A stretch of DNA of 64,000 nucleotides from Flammeovirgaceae bacterium UBA1842 (GCA_002338655.1 DDIU01000011.1:15126-79125); one strand, 5' to 3'. Positions 6,751 to 15,632 are shown, numbered from the stretch's first letter. Made by a program: numbers and translations. The notes: generated by a model from the sequence alone, not told the origin.

Positions 6751-7182
6751 TTAACTTTTAGGAACCAATATAATCGGGCAGGTCATTTTTTTACTCAAAC
6801 AGGTAGAGTCCTTTTCGGCACGCTCCATTATTTTATCTTGTATACTCCTGCATAATATTAACAAGTCAATTTTATGCGTCTTTACATTCGATATAATCCG
6901 ATCAGAGATAAAGCCAACTTCTGATTGAAACATATAACCAATATTTGCATTTTTGAGGTGCAGGTTTTCTATCGTTTTAAATTTATTAATGGCGTCCTGT
7001 TCCAAATCCCGTTTGGCATTTAACAAAACCTCGTCTTCCAAACCTTCTCCCGTCAATCGAAAAGTGTGCAGTATGATTAAATCCGAATTATGTTGTTGAG
7101 CTAAATCAATAACAAATTTCAAAGCCAGATTGGATTGATTTGAAAAGTCAGTGGGAAAAAGAATTTTACCAAATAGTTGCAT
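6751..7182 (-). CDS. Single-domain universal stress protein
   Basis: 143 residues of the UspA fold: KILFPTDFSNQSNLAL at the N-terminus, IILHTF, then DLLILCRS and the final CPIILVPK strand. The ATP-binding G-x2-G-x9-G(S/T) loop is missing (ILCRSIQDKIMERAEKDS), so it likely does not bind ATP in the MJ0577 manner. It is divergent from the histidine kinase gene. The dyad at 7261-7274 lies 85 bases upstream of its ATG, a distance that suits activation. Confidence 0.88.
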   Translation of the reverse strand: MQLFGKILFPTDFSNQSNLALKFVIDLAQQHNSDLIILHTFRLTGEGLEDEVLLNAKRDLEQDAINKFKTIENLHLKNANIGYMFQSEVGFISDRIISNVKTHKIDLLILCRSIQDKIMERAEKDSTCLSKKMTCPIILVPKS

Positions 7183-7260
7183 GCCTTTATTAAATACAAA
7201 TAGTTATGCTAAAGTATTTGTTTTATTAGCCATGAATCAGGACGGGTATCAATGCTAAAT

Positions 7261-7274
7261 CTGATTTTCGTCAG
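7261..7274. promoter_or_regulatory. FNR/CRP-type box (CTGAT-TTTC-GTCAG)
   Basis: Perfect 5-bp arms around a 4-bp spacer, the geometry of CRP/FNR operators. It lies only 27 bases from the kinase ATG, too close for -41.5 activation of that gene. It is well placed for the divergent stress protein, or for repression of the kinase. Confidence 0.55.
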
Positions 7275-7300
7275 GATTTTTTCTTCTATATTTGAGGAGT

Positions 7301-8545
7301 ATGGAAAAAGATTTTAACAACACCAATGCAGAAGCATTCCGAGCTATTTACGAGGCATGTGAGGAAGGCATAATTGCAGTAGATAAAAGTGGTAGGATTA
7401 AAATGGCCAATACTGCAGCACACGTTATATTTGGTTATGATAAGAATGAATTGCCAAAATATGGTGTTGAAGATCTTATACCTGAGTCACTCAAAAAAAA
7501 TCACGTTCACGATAGAACAAAGTTTCATGCCAACCCAACTCCTAGGAGAATGGGTGCAGGAAGGGAATTATTAGGAGTAAAAAAAGATGGCGAACTTTTT
7601 CCTGTTGAGATCAGCCTAAATGTGGCCACATTGAACGGTGATAGTCATGTGATAGCCTATATTATTGACATTAGCGAAAGGAAAAAAATTGAAGCAGCAC
7701 TAAAAAAGAGTGAGGAACAATTGATACTCTATGCTTCCCAATTGGAAAAAAGGGTAAAAGAACGTACCGAAGAACTAGTTTATGCCAACAAAGCGCTTGA
7801 AACACAAATAGCGGTCACTAAAAAAGCAGAGCAAGAAGCGCTAGTAGCGTTGGAAAAAGAACGGGAATTAAATGAGTTAAAATCAAGGTTCGTATCCATG
7901 GCTTCCCATGAGTTTAGAACCCCTCTTAGTACAATCCTCTCCTCAGCATCATTGATTTCAAAATACAATGACTCAGACAACCATGACAAAAGGATCAAAC
8001 ATGTCAACAAAATCAAATCTTCCATAGGAAACTTAAATAGTATCCTCAATGACTTCCTTTCATTGGCTAAGTTGGAGGAAGGCAAGACTGACCTCGTGAA
8101 AACGAAATTCAATCTTATCGAAATAATTGAGGAAACGATCGGTGAGATGGAAGGGGTGTTAAAAAAAGGTCAGAAAATAAATTTCAGTTTTATCGATAAA
8201 AAATTAACGATGAATACTGATAAAAGAATTGTAACCAATATTCTGATTAACCTCATTTCCAACGCTACAAAATACTCTGCGGAAGGAAAGCCAATAGATA
8301 TTTTTCTGGCTGTTGAAAACGCCAATGTTCAGTTAGAAATAAAAGATTATGGAATGGGTATACCTGCATCTGAACAAAAGCATTTATTTGAGCGTTTTTT
8401 CAGGGCTAAAAATGCTATCAACATTCAAGGTACCGGACTGGGTTTAAATATTGTAAAAAAATATGTGGATATGCTCAATGGCCACATTACTTTTGAAAGT
8501 GAAGTAAGTAAAGGGACTACATTTAAAGTTATATTGCCAATATGA
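7301..8545 (+). CDS. Soluble PAS-domain sensor histidine kinase
   Basis: 414 residues without membrane helices, so a cytoplasmic sensor. A PAS domain spans about 10-125 (FGYDKNELPKYGVEDLIP; KKDGELFPVEISL), followed by a coiled coil (130-190). HisKA has His ~203 in SHEFRTPLS. The HATPase has N box NILINLISNATKYS, G1 DYGMGIP and G2 GTGLGLNI. The ATG at 7301 follows GAGGAG closely; a TTG at 7292 is in frame but unlikely. The gene overlaps the response regulator by four bases (ATGA), so the two form a pair. What the PAS domain senses is not shown; PAS-bound haem or flavin for oxygen or redox would suit the context. Confidence 0.93.
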   Translation: MEKDFNNTNAEAFRAIYEACEEGIIAVDKSGRIKMANTAAHVIFGYDKNELPKYGVEDLIPESLKKNHVHDRTKFHANPTPRRMGAGRELLGVKKDGELFPVEISLNVATLNGDSHVIAYIIDISERKKIEAALKKSEEQLILYASQLEKRVKERTEELVYANKALETQIAVTKKAEQEALVALEKERELNELKSRFVSMASHEFRTPLSTILSSASLISKYNDSDNHDKRIKHVNKIKSSIGNLNSILNDFLSLAKLEEGKTDLVKTKFNLIEIIEETIGEMEGVLKKGQKINFSFIDKKLTMNTDKRIVTNILINLISNATKYSAEGKPIDIFLAVENANVQLEIKDYGMGIPASEQKHLFERFFRAKNAINIQGTGLGLNIVKKYVDMLNGHITFESEVSKGTTFKVILPI

Positions 8546-9615
8546 AGAGAATACTAATAATAGAAGACAACGCAGACATAAGGGAGAATATAGGTGAAAT
8601 ACTAGAGCTTGCCGATTTCGAACCCTATCTGGCAGAAGATGGAAAAAAGGGAGTTGAGATGGCTATTGAGCTACTTCCTGACCTGATCGTATGCGACATA
8701 ATGATGCCCGAATTAGATGGTTATGGCGTTCTTCATATTCTATCAAAAAAAGAGTCTACCACTAACATCCCTTTTATATTCCTTACTGCTAAGGCAGAAC
8801 GTGCAGACATGAGGAAAGGGATGTTACTTGGTGCGGACGATTACCTGACAAAACCATTTGACGACACCGAACTGTTGGATGCCATAGAAACAAGGCTAAA
8901 AAAGGCCGAGGCATTGAAGAAAGAGTATCAGGGCAATGCGGAGGGTTTGAATGAGTTTATCAAAGATGTAAAAGACTTACATGACCTCACTCACTTACAT
9001 ACCAACAAAAGGCCACGGAGCTACAAAAAAAAGCATGACATATACAGAGAAGGCGAACAGGGCAATTTCCTGTATTTTATAGCTTCGGGCAAAGTAAAGA
9101 GTATCAGGACCAATGAAGATGGAAAGGAGTTGATTACCTCAATTTACGTGCCTGGTGATTTTTTCGGTTATGAAGCATTGTTGGAACATAAGGAGCACCA
9201 AGATAGTGCCGAGACCATGGAGGCTTCAGAAATAATCCTTATTCCTAAAGATGAGTTTTTTGAATTGGTCTATAGCAACAAAGAAGTATCAAGAAAGTTT
9301 ATAGGAATGCTCTCCAATAAGGTGTTGGAAAAGGAGCAGAATCTCCTCAATCTGGCTTATAACTCCGTAAGGCAGCGTACAGCCGAAGCCCTTTTGACTA
9401 TCAGCCAAAAATACAATGCAGATAATTTGCCCGAATTCGAATTAAGTATTTCACGTGATGATCTTTCCAATATGGTAGGTACAGCAACAGAATCGGTAAT
9501 CAGGGTAATTTCCGATCTTAAAGATGAAAAAATACTTGAAACCAGATCTGGTAAAATCGTGATCTTGGATGAAAGCAAGCTCCGCCAAATACAGAAATGG
9601 CATGTAGCGAGATAA
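8542..9615 (+). CDS. Response regulator fused to a CRP/FNR transcription factor
   Basis: 357 residues in three parts. The receiver (1-120) has E8/D9, phospho-acceptor D52 in LIVCDIMMPE, T82 and K104. A cyclic-nucleotide-binding-like beta roll spans about 155-265 (IYREGEQGNFLYFIASGKV; VPGDFFGYEALL). A CRP winged helix spans 275-345 (RQRTAEALL; SISRDDLSNMVGTATESVIR). Receivers are normally joined to OmpR, NarL or NtrC outputs, so this combination is uncommon. Phosphorylation by the coupled kinase would control a CRP-type DNA-binding dimer. Its recognition helix TESVIR equals that of the FNR-like protein at 36947-37642. Confidence 0.93.
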   Translation: MKRILIIEDNADIRENIGEILELADFEPYLAEDGKKGVEMAIELLPDLIVCDIMMPELDGYGVLHILSKKESTTNIPFIFLTAKAERADMRKGMLLGADDYLTKPFDDTELLDAIETRLKKAEALKKEYQGNAEGLNEFIKDVKDLHDLTHLHTNKRPRSYKKKHDIYREGEQGNFLYFIASGKVKSIRTNEDGKELITSIYVPGDFFGYEALLEHKEHQDSAETMEASEIILIPKDEFFELVYSNKEVSRKFIGMLSNKVLEKEQNLLNLAYNSVRQRTAEALLTISQKYNADNLPEFELSISRDDLSNMVGTATESVIRVISDLKDEKILETRSGKIVILDESKLRQIQKWHVAR

Positions 9616-9660
9616 CCGCTCCATTACGCTTCTGGTGAATAATTATTTATTCACTTTACC

Positions 9661-9674
9661 ATGACTATTATCAT
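9661..9674. promoter_or_regulatory. FNR/CRP-type box (ATGAC-TATT-ATCAT)
   Basis: Centred at 9667.5. A -7-like TTTCTTTG at 9699-9706 puts the transcription start near 9709-9712, so the box would sit at about -41.5, the class II activator position, for the beta-CASP gene. Confidence 0.65.
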
Positions 9675-9731
9675 TACTATAGTTGAGCTATATAGGCATT
9701 TCTTTGCTATCAAACTCATTATTTTACACTT

Positions 9732-11132
9732 ATGGATGTACGGTTAAAATTTCTTGGTGGAGCCAAAACTGTAACTGGCTCTAAATATCTCTTGGAGATA
9801 GATGAATTCAACTTAATGATCGATTGTGGTTTATTTCAAGGTCTTAAAGAATTAAGGTTAAGAAACTGGGATGAATTTCCAGTAGATCCGAAAAGTATCA
9901 ACGCCATCGTATTAACACATGCCCACATTGATCATTCAGGTTATCTTCCCCGCCTCGTAAAGCAAGGTTTTTCGGGGCCTATATATTGTACATTGGCAAC
10001 TGCCTCATTATTGGACATAATGCTTAAGGACGCTGCAAAACTACAGGAAGAAGAAGCGGCTTTTGCTAGAAAAAAAGGCTATTCAAAACATGAATCACCA
10101 CAGCCACTTTTTGATTCAAAGGATGCTGAATCAGCGCTCAATATGCTTAAGCCAATATCCTATTTAGATAAGTTTTTGATAAATGAGGGTATCCATGCCG
10201 AATTTTTTGATGCCGGACATATATTGGGATCAGCAATAATTGAGCTTACGCTTGAAGGAAGTACACAAACCAAAAAAATAGTTTTCTCGGGAGATTTAGG
10301 CAGATATGATCAACCTTTGTTGAGGGATCCACATTCAATTGACAATGCTGACATACTTTTTATTGAATCAACCTATGGTGATAGAAATAATGAGGAAGCA
10401 GATACAAATAAAGAGCTGGCTAAGGCTGTAAACGAAACTTTTGAGAACAATGGGTGCCTCTTAATACCCTCTTTTGCAGTAGGCAGAACTCAATTATTGC
10501 TTTATCACTTTAACTATTTATTTGAGAATAATCTAATAGCCCCGTGCCCGATATATATAGACAGTCCGATGGCGATAAGTGCCACTTACATCCATAAAAA
10601 ACATAGAGAAGACCATAAGCTTAGTATTGGTAAACATGAAAATGTGTCCATTTTTGACAATAAACATTTTCAATATTATCAATCACAAGAGTCATCCATG
10701 AATCTCAATAACGTTACCAATGGGGCTATCATTATTTCTGCCAGTGGTATGTGTACAGGAGGCAGGATAATGCATCATCTTTATCATCGGTTGCCCCGGA
10801 CTAACGACACCTTGTTGTTTGTGGGTTATCAGGCCATTGGCACCCGGGGGAGAAAATTAGTAGATGGCGATAAAACATCAAGAATATTTGGTATCGATGT
10901 GCCCGTTAAATGTCAGGTAAAACAAATTGGCGGACTATCCGCACATGCCGACCAAAGTGAATTGATGCGGTGGGCCAGTAATTTCAAGTCTTCACCGAAG
11001 ATGACTTTTATAGTGCATGGTGAAATAGAAAGTGCGACTGTCTTAGAGAAAAAAATAACCAATGAGCTAAAATGGTCGAACGTAATCATTCCCGAGTATT
11101 TGGAAAGTTTCGAGCTTTTTCAATCCATTTGA
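9732..11132 (+). CDS. Metallo-beta-lactamase/beta-CASP RNA-processing-type nuclease
   Basis: 466 residues of the YSH1/CPSF73-like family. The MBL core has HAHIDH (63-68) and a later SGDLGRYDQPLL metal-ligand strand. The beta-CASP domain has SFAVGRTQ and DSPMA, then ASGMCTGGR, and a C-terminal RMMBL motif GLSAHADQSEL. All metal ligands seem present, so it should be an active zinc-dependent ribonuclease in the cytoplasm. Such proteins often lie in bacterial stress or hypoxia clusters. The box at 9661-9674 suggests induction together with the respiratory genes. Confidence 0.9.
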   Translation: MDVRLKFLGGAKTVTGSKYLLEIDEFNLMIDCGLFQGLKELRLRNWDEFPVDPKSINAIVLTHAHIDHSGYLPRLVKQGFSGPIYCTLATASLLDIMLKDAAKLQEEEAAFARKKGYSKHESPQPLFDSKDAESALNMLKPISYLDKFLINEGIHAEFFDAGHILGSAIIELTLEGSTQTKKIVFSGDLGRYDQPLLRDPHSIDNADILFIESTYGDRNNEEADTNKELAKAVNETFENNGCLLIPSFAVGRTQLLLYHFNYLFENNLIAPCPIYIDSPMAISATYIHKKHREDHKLSIGKHENVSIFDNKHFQYYQSQESSMNLNNVTNGAIIISASGMCTGGRIMHHLYHRLPRTNDTLLFVGYQAIGTRGRKLVDGDKTSRIFGIDVPVKCQVKQIGGLSAHADQSELMRWASNFKSSPKMTFIVHGEIESATVLEKKITNELKWSNVIIPEYLESFELFQSI

Positions 11133-11158
11133 TTACGTTCAAAGTTCATTTTAACATA

Positions 11159-11172
11159 CTGACTGTCATCAG
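11159..11172. promoter_or_regulatory. FNR/CRP-type box (CTGAC-TGTC-ATCAG)
   Basis: Located 73 bases before the YceI start. A TTTG at 11194-11197 lies where a -7 element would be if the box sat near -41. Confidence 0.6.
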
Positions 11173-11244
11173 TTTTGACTGTGATAGTCCTCATTTGAAC
11201 CAAAATATCATTTTCATTTCTTTGAGGCGCATTAAAGGTCATCC

Positions 11245-11820
11245 ATGAAATTCTTCTACATCATAATATTCTTGATTTGCACCCAAACATCGATTGCCCA
11301 ATCAATCAGTCAAATCGTATTAGATCGTGAGAGTTCGTTCCAGATCACCGGCACATCCAATATCAATCAATTTAAATGTAAAATAAAGCAAGGTTTTCAT
11401 GAAGGAAAAATGGCCATTTGGTCAAGAATAGAAGGCGATAAGATTAGCTTTAAAAACACCAGTGTTACCATAAATGTAAACCAGATTGAATGTGCTAACA
11501 ATCACATAACAAGTGACCTAAGAGAGGCCCTCAAAGAAGAGGAATACCCTACCATCAGTCTTGAGCTACTTAGCATATCTGGTCATTATACTTTAGAAAA
11601 GGATGTAGCCAAAACGCTAATCACTATGGCTGGAAAATCCAAAATTTACAATCTGGATTACGATGTCAAATTTCTAAATGATAAGTCATTGCAAATAAGA
11701 TTAAAAGCAAACATACAATTACAGGATTTTGACATCACCCCCCCTACCGCATTGATGGGACTAATAAAGGTCAATGATACCATCACCATCGACCTTAATT
11801 TTGTTATTACCTTAATTTAA
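11245..11820 (+). CDS. YceI-family periplasmic lipid-binding-like protein
   Basis: 191 residues with a signal peptide (cleavage after SIAQ, about residue 19) and the YceI pattern: FQITGTSNINQFKCKI near the N-terminus, a central strand-rich barrel and a C-terminal DFDITPPTALMGLIKVNDTITIDL. The lipocalin-like fold binds isoprenoid chains in known members. It is paralogous to the gene at 13580-14134 but divergent. Its role in an electron-transfer or stress setting is inferred from neighbours only. Confidence 0.85.
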   Translation: MKFFYIIIFLICTQTSIAQSISQIVLDRESSFQITGTSNINQFKCKIKQGFHEGKMAIWSRIEGDKISFKNTSVTINVNQIECANNHITSDLREALKEEEYPTISLELLSISGHYTLEKDVAKTLITMAGKSKIYNLDYDVKFLNDKSLQIRLKANIQLQDFDITPPTALMGLIKVNDTITIDLNFVITLI

Positions 11821-11982
11821 CCTGCAATCTAAGCCGGTTTATCATATTCTATTTTAGTAGCTAATTGATTCTATATCCTAACGGGTTACCATCACCGTCT
11901 CTTAATAAATCCGACAAAGTACTTATTAATACGTTATTAGATAGGCACAAATCAATCCTTCACAAAAATCATCGTGTGGAAG

Positions 11983-12079
11983 TCATTCCGCAGGCCTGCC
12001 TTGCCGGCAGGAATCTTTTACCAAAATAAAGGCTGAATTTTGAAGGTTGAAAAGATTTCTTCGCTACGCTGCGAAATGA
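11983..12079. repeat. ~97-bp inverted-repeat element (MITE/REP-like)
   Basis: The outer ends mirror each other: TCATTCCGCAGG...GGAATCTTTT on the left and AAAAGATTTCTTCGC...CTGCGAAATGA on the right. Each half holds a smaller palindrome (CCTGCCTTGCCGGCAGG at 11995-12011). No reading frame of its own is present. Confidence 0.6.
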
Positions 12080-12239
12080 AGTTCTGATTAAGGGTTGGCA
12101 CTCTAAACCGCACCTCAACCTGCAACGTGAAAAATGGTTAGTGAAAACCGCCATATGGGATATCAACTCTATGCAAATCAATGGTTTGAAAAATAGTCAC
12201 CGCAGGCACGGCACCTACCCACTTTGTGGTGAAATTTAA
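12079..12239 (+). other. Possible remnant of a plus-strand gene
   Basis: One frame is open from the repeat element to a TAA at 12237-12239 and reads plausibly as protein (LIKGWHSKPHLNLQREKWLV near its start, RRHGTYPLCGEI at its end). A terminator begins seven bases later. No normal start codon is present and no family is recognised. It looks like the 3' end of a gene cut off by the repeat. Confidence 0.25.
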
Positions 12240-12245
12240 ACGTAA

Positions 12246-12278
12246 AAAAGACTGCCACATTGATTGTGGCAGTCTTTT
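12246..12278. terminator. Bidirectional terminator
   Basis: A 14-bp perfect stem (AAAAGACTGCCACA with TGTGGCAGTCTTTT) with T runs on either strand. It ends the yceI-porin operon on the minus strand (stop at 12301) and could also end anything read rightward. Confidence 0.9.
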
Positions 12279-12300
12279 GATCTACTTTTTATGCTAACTA

Positions 12301-13560
12301 CTAGAAACTGATAACCGCTTCTATATTAACCCCTTCAAATTTTCCACCTTGAAATGCGGTGCCTATGTAACCATCACCGTCATATTTTTGGGTCACGTAC
12401 TCTAATTTTGTCATTATATTCTTGGTAAGGAACCAACCCCCACCGATGTTTAACCTGTCAATTTTCATTTCTGGTAAACCTTCTGCCCTTTCACCAGCTA
12501 CTGTGTTGTACCTTCCACCAACATAAAGCTGATCGCTTCCGCCAAATCGGTAGAGTACTTCAGCAGCCATTTGAGTGAATGACCCGTCATTACCTGTGGC
12601 ACTACCACTCGCCACCTCGTACACTCCAAAGAATTCCAGTCCTTTAAATTTCACAAATGGGTTGACTTGAATGGCAGTCAATTCTGTAAATCTCGCATTA
12701 TGACGTCCGCTAAAGTCGTTAGGTGATTCATCAATTACGTCCATTACATTGTAGTATCTGCCACCAGCCCGGTCACCGCCATATAGCCAAGTACCCGTTG
12801 TTGTTCCCTTGTTGATGTACCAAGATCCTGTAAGTCTTACCCGTAAGTCTTCACTAAGTTCTTGGTCGTAACCTAATTTGCCGAAGAAAGACATCTTATT
12901 ATCACTATTGTCATTGATTACCACGTTCTGGTTTAGTTTACCATTGGTAACACCAACCACACCTAGCCAGCCATTACTTTGCAATGTCAGTTCACCAAAA
13001 GCCTCTGTTGAGAATGCATCCATAATATAGTTACCTACAAATGGGTTGTAAATCGCTCTGGCATTATCAGTTCTTCTGAAATGTGTATCTCCATAATTGA
13101 ATTCGTCAAGACCAACTCTAATGGTGGCTATCTTCATAAACCCTTCAAGGAAACCTGGTTTGATAAAGTCAAGTTTGTCCATTTGAATATGGCCGCCCTT
13201 CACCCAAGACTCTTCATGGTGTCTTGCTGACAAATAAGTTCTTAGATGCATTCTTAAACCATCGGCTAATTGTACATCTATATTTAAATTAGCAGTTGGT
13301 AAATTGAGGTTCTTACCCAATTCCACGAGGTTATTCAAGTCATTTCCCTGTGTAATTGCTTGAAATTGCATGGCGAAATCCCCACCTATTCGCACTTTTA
13401 CCCCATCAAATTCAACGGAATTCTTTTGAGGCTCAAATACATTTAGCCCATCCTGACCAATTGGTCGTTCATTTTGCAGTGCTCTATTTCCCTGGGCAAA
13501 TCCCACATAGGTGATTGCAAGAAAAATTGCTGTTAAAATTAATTTGATTGAAGTTTTCAT
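12301..13560 (-). CDS. Outer-membrane beta-barrel protein (porin-like)
   Basis: 419 residues with a signal peptide ending in VGFAQ (about residue 23). Amphipathic strands alternate through the whole length, with conserved-looking stretches such as VRIGGDFAMQFQ and MHLRTYLSARHHEE. A terminal IEAVISF ends in Phe, as in outer-membrane barrels. No plug or TonB box is seen, so a porin rather than a TonB receptor. It lies 19 bases after a YceI gene and ends at a strong terminator. The substrate is unknown. Confidence 0.8.
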   Translation of the reverse strand: MKTSIKLILTAIFLAITYVGFAQGNRALQNERPIGQDGLNVFEPQKNSVEFDGVKVRIGGDFAMQFQAITQGNDLNNLVELGKNLNLPTANLNIDVQLADGLRMHLRTYLSARHHEESWVKGGHIQMDKLDFIKPGFLEGFMKIATIRVGLDEFNYGDTHFRRTDNARAIYNPFVGNYIMDAFSTEAFGELTLQSNGWLGVVGVTNGKLNQNVVINDNSDNKMSFFGKLGYDQELSEDLRVRLTGSWYINKGTTTGTWLYGGDRAGGRYYNVMDVIDESPNDFSGRHNARFTELTAIQVNPFVKFKGLEFFGVYEVASGSATGNDGSFTQMAAEVLYRFGGSDQLYVGGRYNTVAGERAEGLPEMKIDRLNIGGGWFLTKNIMTKLEYVTQKYDGDGYIGTAFQGGKFEGVNIEAVISF

Positions 13561-13579
13561 TTTTTTAGAGTTTTAGTTT

Positions 13580-14134
13580 CTAGTTGTATTGAATATTAAA
13601 TTCTATGGTGATCTCGTCACCTGTTTTAATCGTACCCATTATGGCCGTGGGTGGATCTATTTTGAAGTCGGTCATTTTTAAAGGGATTTTCCCTGTGAAA
13701 TTTGTTTTACCGCCAGTTGTTTTAGCTTTCACTATCATCTGGATGGTTTGCGAGACACCTGCAATAGTGAGTACCCCACTTGTTTTAATTTCATCTGAGG
13801 CAGCAATATTGTGTGCTTCCTTTAGCACGTATCTTATTTGTGGAAACTGCTTGTTTTTTAGTGCCTCATAAGTGTTTTTATCCATCGAGCTCTTACCACT
13901 TTTAAGGCTTTCCACTTTTATAATTAAATCGAGTTGAGTGATTTTCACCTGATTGTTTTCCATAGAATAATTAGCCGTACTGGCTATATCCCCCGCAACG
14001 ATTTCCCAATCGTGAATGGTAGAAGTACCCAACACAACTAACTTGGAATTGGCATTGTCCAACTTATGATTTTGAGCATTTACCAGTGTAAATCCAGCAA
14101 AAATTAGCAGTAATATTGTGGCTATATTTCTCAT
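13580..14134 (-). CDS. YceI-family periplasmic protein
   Basis: 184 residues: signal peptide (cleavage after VNAQ, residue ~21), then KLVVLGTSTIHDWEI, IKVESLKSGKSSMDKNTYEA and a final MTDFKIDPPTAIMGTIKTGD. This is a complete YceI domain with the usual S-T-IHDW entry. First gene of a two-gene unit with the porin. It has an unusually good Shine-Dalgarno sequence and an FNR/CRP-type box upstream. Confidence 0.9.
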   Translation of the reverse strand: MRNIATILLLIFAGFTLVNAQNHKLDNANSKLVVLGTSTIHDWEIVAGDIASTANYSMENNQVKITQLDLIIKVESLKSGKSSMDKNTYEALKNKQFPQIRYVLKEAHNIAASDEIKTSGVLTIAGVSQTIQMIVKAKTTGGKTNFTGKIPLKMTDFKIDPPTAIMGTIKTGDEITIEFNIQYN

Positions 14135-14139
14135 GATTT

Positions 14140-14145
14140 CCTCCT
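14140..14145 (-). promoter_or_regulatory. Strong Shine-Dalgarno site of the YceI gene
   Basis: AGGAGG ends five bases before the ATG at 14134. Most genes in this window lack such a site, as usual in Bacteroidota, so this one stands out and fixes the start. Confidence 0.75.
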
Positions 14146-14186
14146 TTTTTATGTTACAATATTAGTCCCCAACCCATGGTCTATGA

Positions 14187-14200
14187 ATGACCACGGTCAC
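14187..14200. promoter_or_regulatory. FNR/CRP-type box (ATGAC-CACG-GTCAC)
   Basis: Centre at 14193.5. On the minus strand a -7-like TAATATTG falls between it and the YceI ATG, consistent with a start near 14150 and the box near -41. A weaker half-matching dyad (ATGAT-TTTT-GATAG) lies beside it at 14209-14222. Confidence 0.6.
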
Positions 14201-14256
14201 ATATAAATATGATTTTTGATAGGCTTTTGACATTGTTTTTGGCTCTTTTTTGAGCA

Positions 14257-14292
14257 TAAAAAAAGCCTTACCAATTTTTATTGGTAAAGCCT
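14257..14292 (-). terminator. Terminator of the efflux operon
   Basis: Read on the minus strand: an ~11-bp stem (GGCTTTACCAAT with ATTGGTAAGGC, one bulge) and seven T. It lies about 160 bases past the membrane-fusion gene stop. Confidence 0.8.
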
Positions 14293-14316
14293 TATATTGC
14301 TGAAGTATTTAAAAAC

Positions 14317-14400
14317 CTAATCGTTACTAATAATCACTTTCATAGCCTTTTCTTTGGATGCGTTTTCGTGGTATTTTGAACCAACAAATGACCGGCACAA
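14317..14400 (-). other. Possible 27-residue ORF before the terminator
   Basis: A frame from TTG at 14400 ends 25 bases before the terminator, the distance expected for a real last gene, and reads SFVGSKYHENASKEKAMK in its middle. There is no ATG and no known family; it may be chance. The rest of 14135-14454 holds only the promoter region of the YceI gene and this terminator. Confidence 0.2.
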
Positions 14401-14454
14401 TACAATTCCTCACAAATACAAAGTGATTTTTAAAAACCAGTTAATCAATTTTGA

Positions 14455-15630
14455 TTATTCTGTTATTAAGTTAAAAGCTCCTTTTGTTAGAAATTGTACA
14501 CTATCATTAAAATCCTGCGAATTTAATATTTCAACGAAACCGTCATTGATTTCACCCGCATTAATCACCTTCCTTACCAGTTTATACCCATTATTTGAAG
14601 TGCTATGAAGAGCTAACACGTAGTATTTACCTTCCAATTCAACCAAGGCATCTTCCGGCAATGAGGCTTTTGACACAGAAGCTGAATATATTTCCGCTTC
14701 TACATACATACCAGGGTTGAACATAGACGATTGTTTCTCATCCACCAGATGACCATGGATACCGATCATGCGACTTTCAGGGTCAACTTCCTTACTGATA
14801 AGGTATACCAATGCTTTATATTCCTTATCATTGTTTTCCTGTATTCTGAATCGGATAGGTTGACCTTTGCTCACTTTCGACAGGTCTTTCTCAAAAATAT
14901 TCAACTCAAGGTGTAAATGATCTGTATCAACAATGGTAATGGCTGACTGTGAAGGATTTAAGAAAGCCCCCCTGGCTATGCCAACCTGTGTTACATAGCC
15001 ATTTATTGGTGATGTTATATTAATGGTTGTACGAATATTTTCTAATGTGAGCAAATCCGGATTTATGTTCATTAAGGTTAGTTTCTTTCTTAGTGATGCC
15101 ACTTTAACCCGTATTACCGTATAGTCAGATTCCGCTTTTAGAAAATTCTTCTGCGATGAAATATTGTCCTGGGCTAGATTCTTCTGTCTTTCATAATCTG
15201 ATTTTAGGTATGACAGTTGGCCCTTGGCCTCTAAAAAATCTTGTTGTGTCTGCACAAAATCAGGGTTTTCCAAAGTAAATAGATGTTGCCCTTTTTTTAC
15301 CCGCTCACCTGGTAGTAGTCGTATCACTTTCACAGTACCACCAAAATATGAACCAACGGAAGCTCTATTTTCTGGTGGGACATCAATCAGACCGTTAGCT
15401 TTAACTACTTTGTGAAAAATTTTCATTTCCATTTTCCCCAATTGCATTTCCGAAGACTCAAATTGAGTTTTGCTCAGTTCGTAAAATCGTTCCTCTGGAG
15501 TATGGTTAATTGCTTGATCAGCTAATTGCACTTCGGTATTAGATGAACAAGATGCCAAAACAAGTATTACAGCCGCAATCAAATAGCCTGCAACACACCG
15601 TCTCATTATATCATTGCTATATTTTTCCAT
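14455..15630 (-). CDS. RND efflux periplasmic adaptor (CusB/CzcB family lipoprotein)
   Basis: 391 residues. The signal ends in a lipobox with Cys28 (VLASC). The adaptor halves of the lipoyl-like domain flank a long coiled coil (about 125-190; LEAKGQLSYLKSDYERQKNLA). Motifs ASVGSYFGGTVKVIRLLPGERVKKGQHLF and SPINGYVTQVGIARGAFLNPS are typical of metal-RND adaptors. Its ATG comes two bases after the pump stop codon. It links the inner-membrane pump to the outer-membrane channel. No extra Met-rich N-terminal metal site is evident. Confidence 0.9.
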   Translation of the reverse strand: MEKYSNDIMRRCVAGYLIAAVILVLASCSSNTEVQLADQAINHTPEERFYELSKTQFESSEMQLGKMEMKIFHKVVKANGLIDVPPENRASVGSYFGGTVKVIRLLPGERVKKGQHLFTLENPDFVQTQQDFLEAKGQLSYLKSDYERQKNLAQDNISSQKNFLKAESDYTVIRVKVASLRKKLTLMNINPDLLTLENIRTTINITSPINGYVTQVGIARGAFLNPSQSAITIVDTDHLHLELNIFEKDLSKVSKGQPIRFRIQENNDKEYKALVYLISKEVDPESRMIGIHGHLVDEKQSSMFNPGMYVEAEIYSASVSKASLPEDALVELEGKYYVLALHSTSNNGYKLVRKVINAGEINDGFVEILNSQDFNDSVQFLTKGAFNLITE

Positions 15631-15632
15631 TT

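Noticed and set aside
11969..12181. Seventy-residue minus-strand frame
   Set aside because: Mostly encoded by the inverted-repeat element; Arg/Cys-rich composition typical of non-coding DNA.
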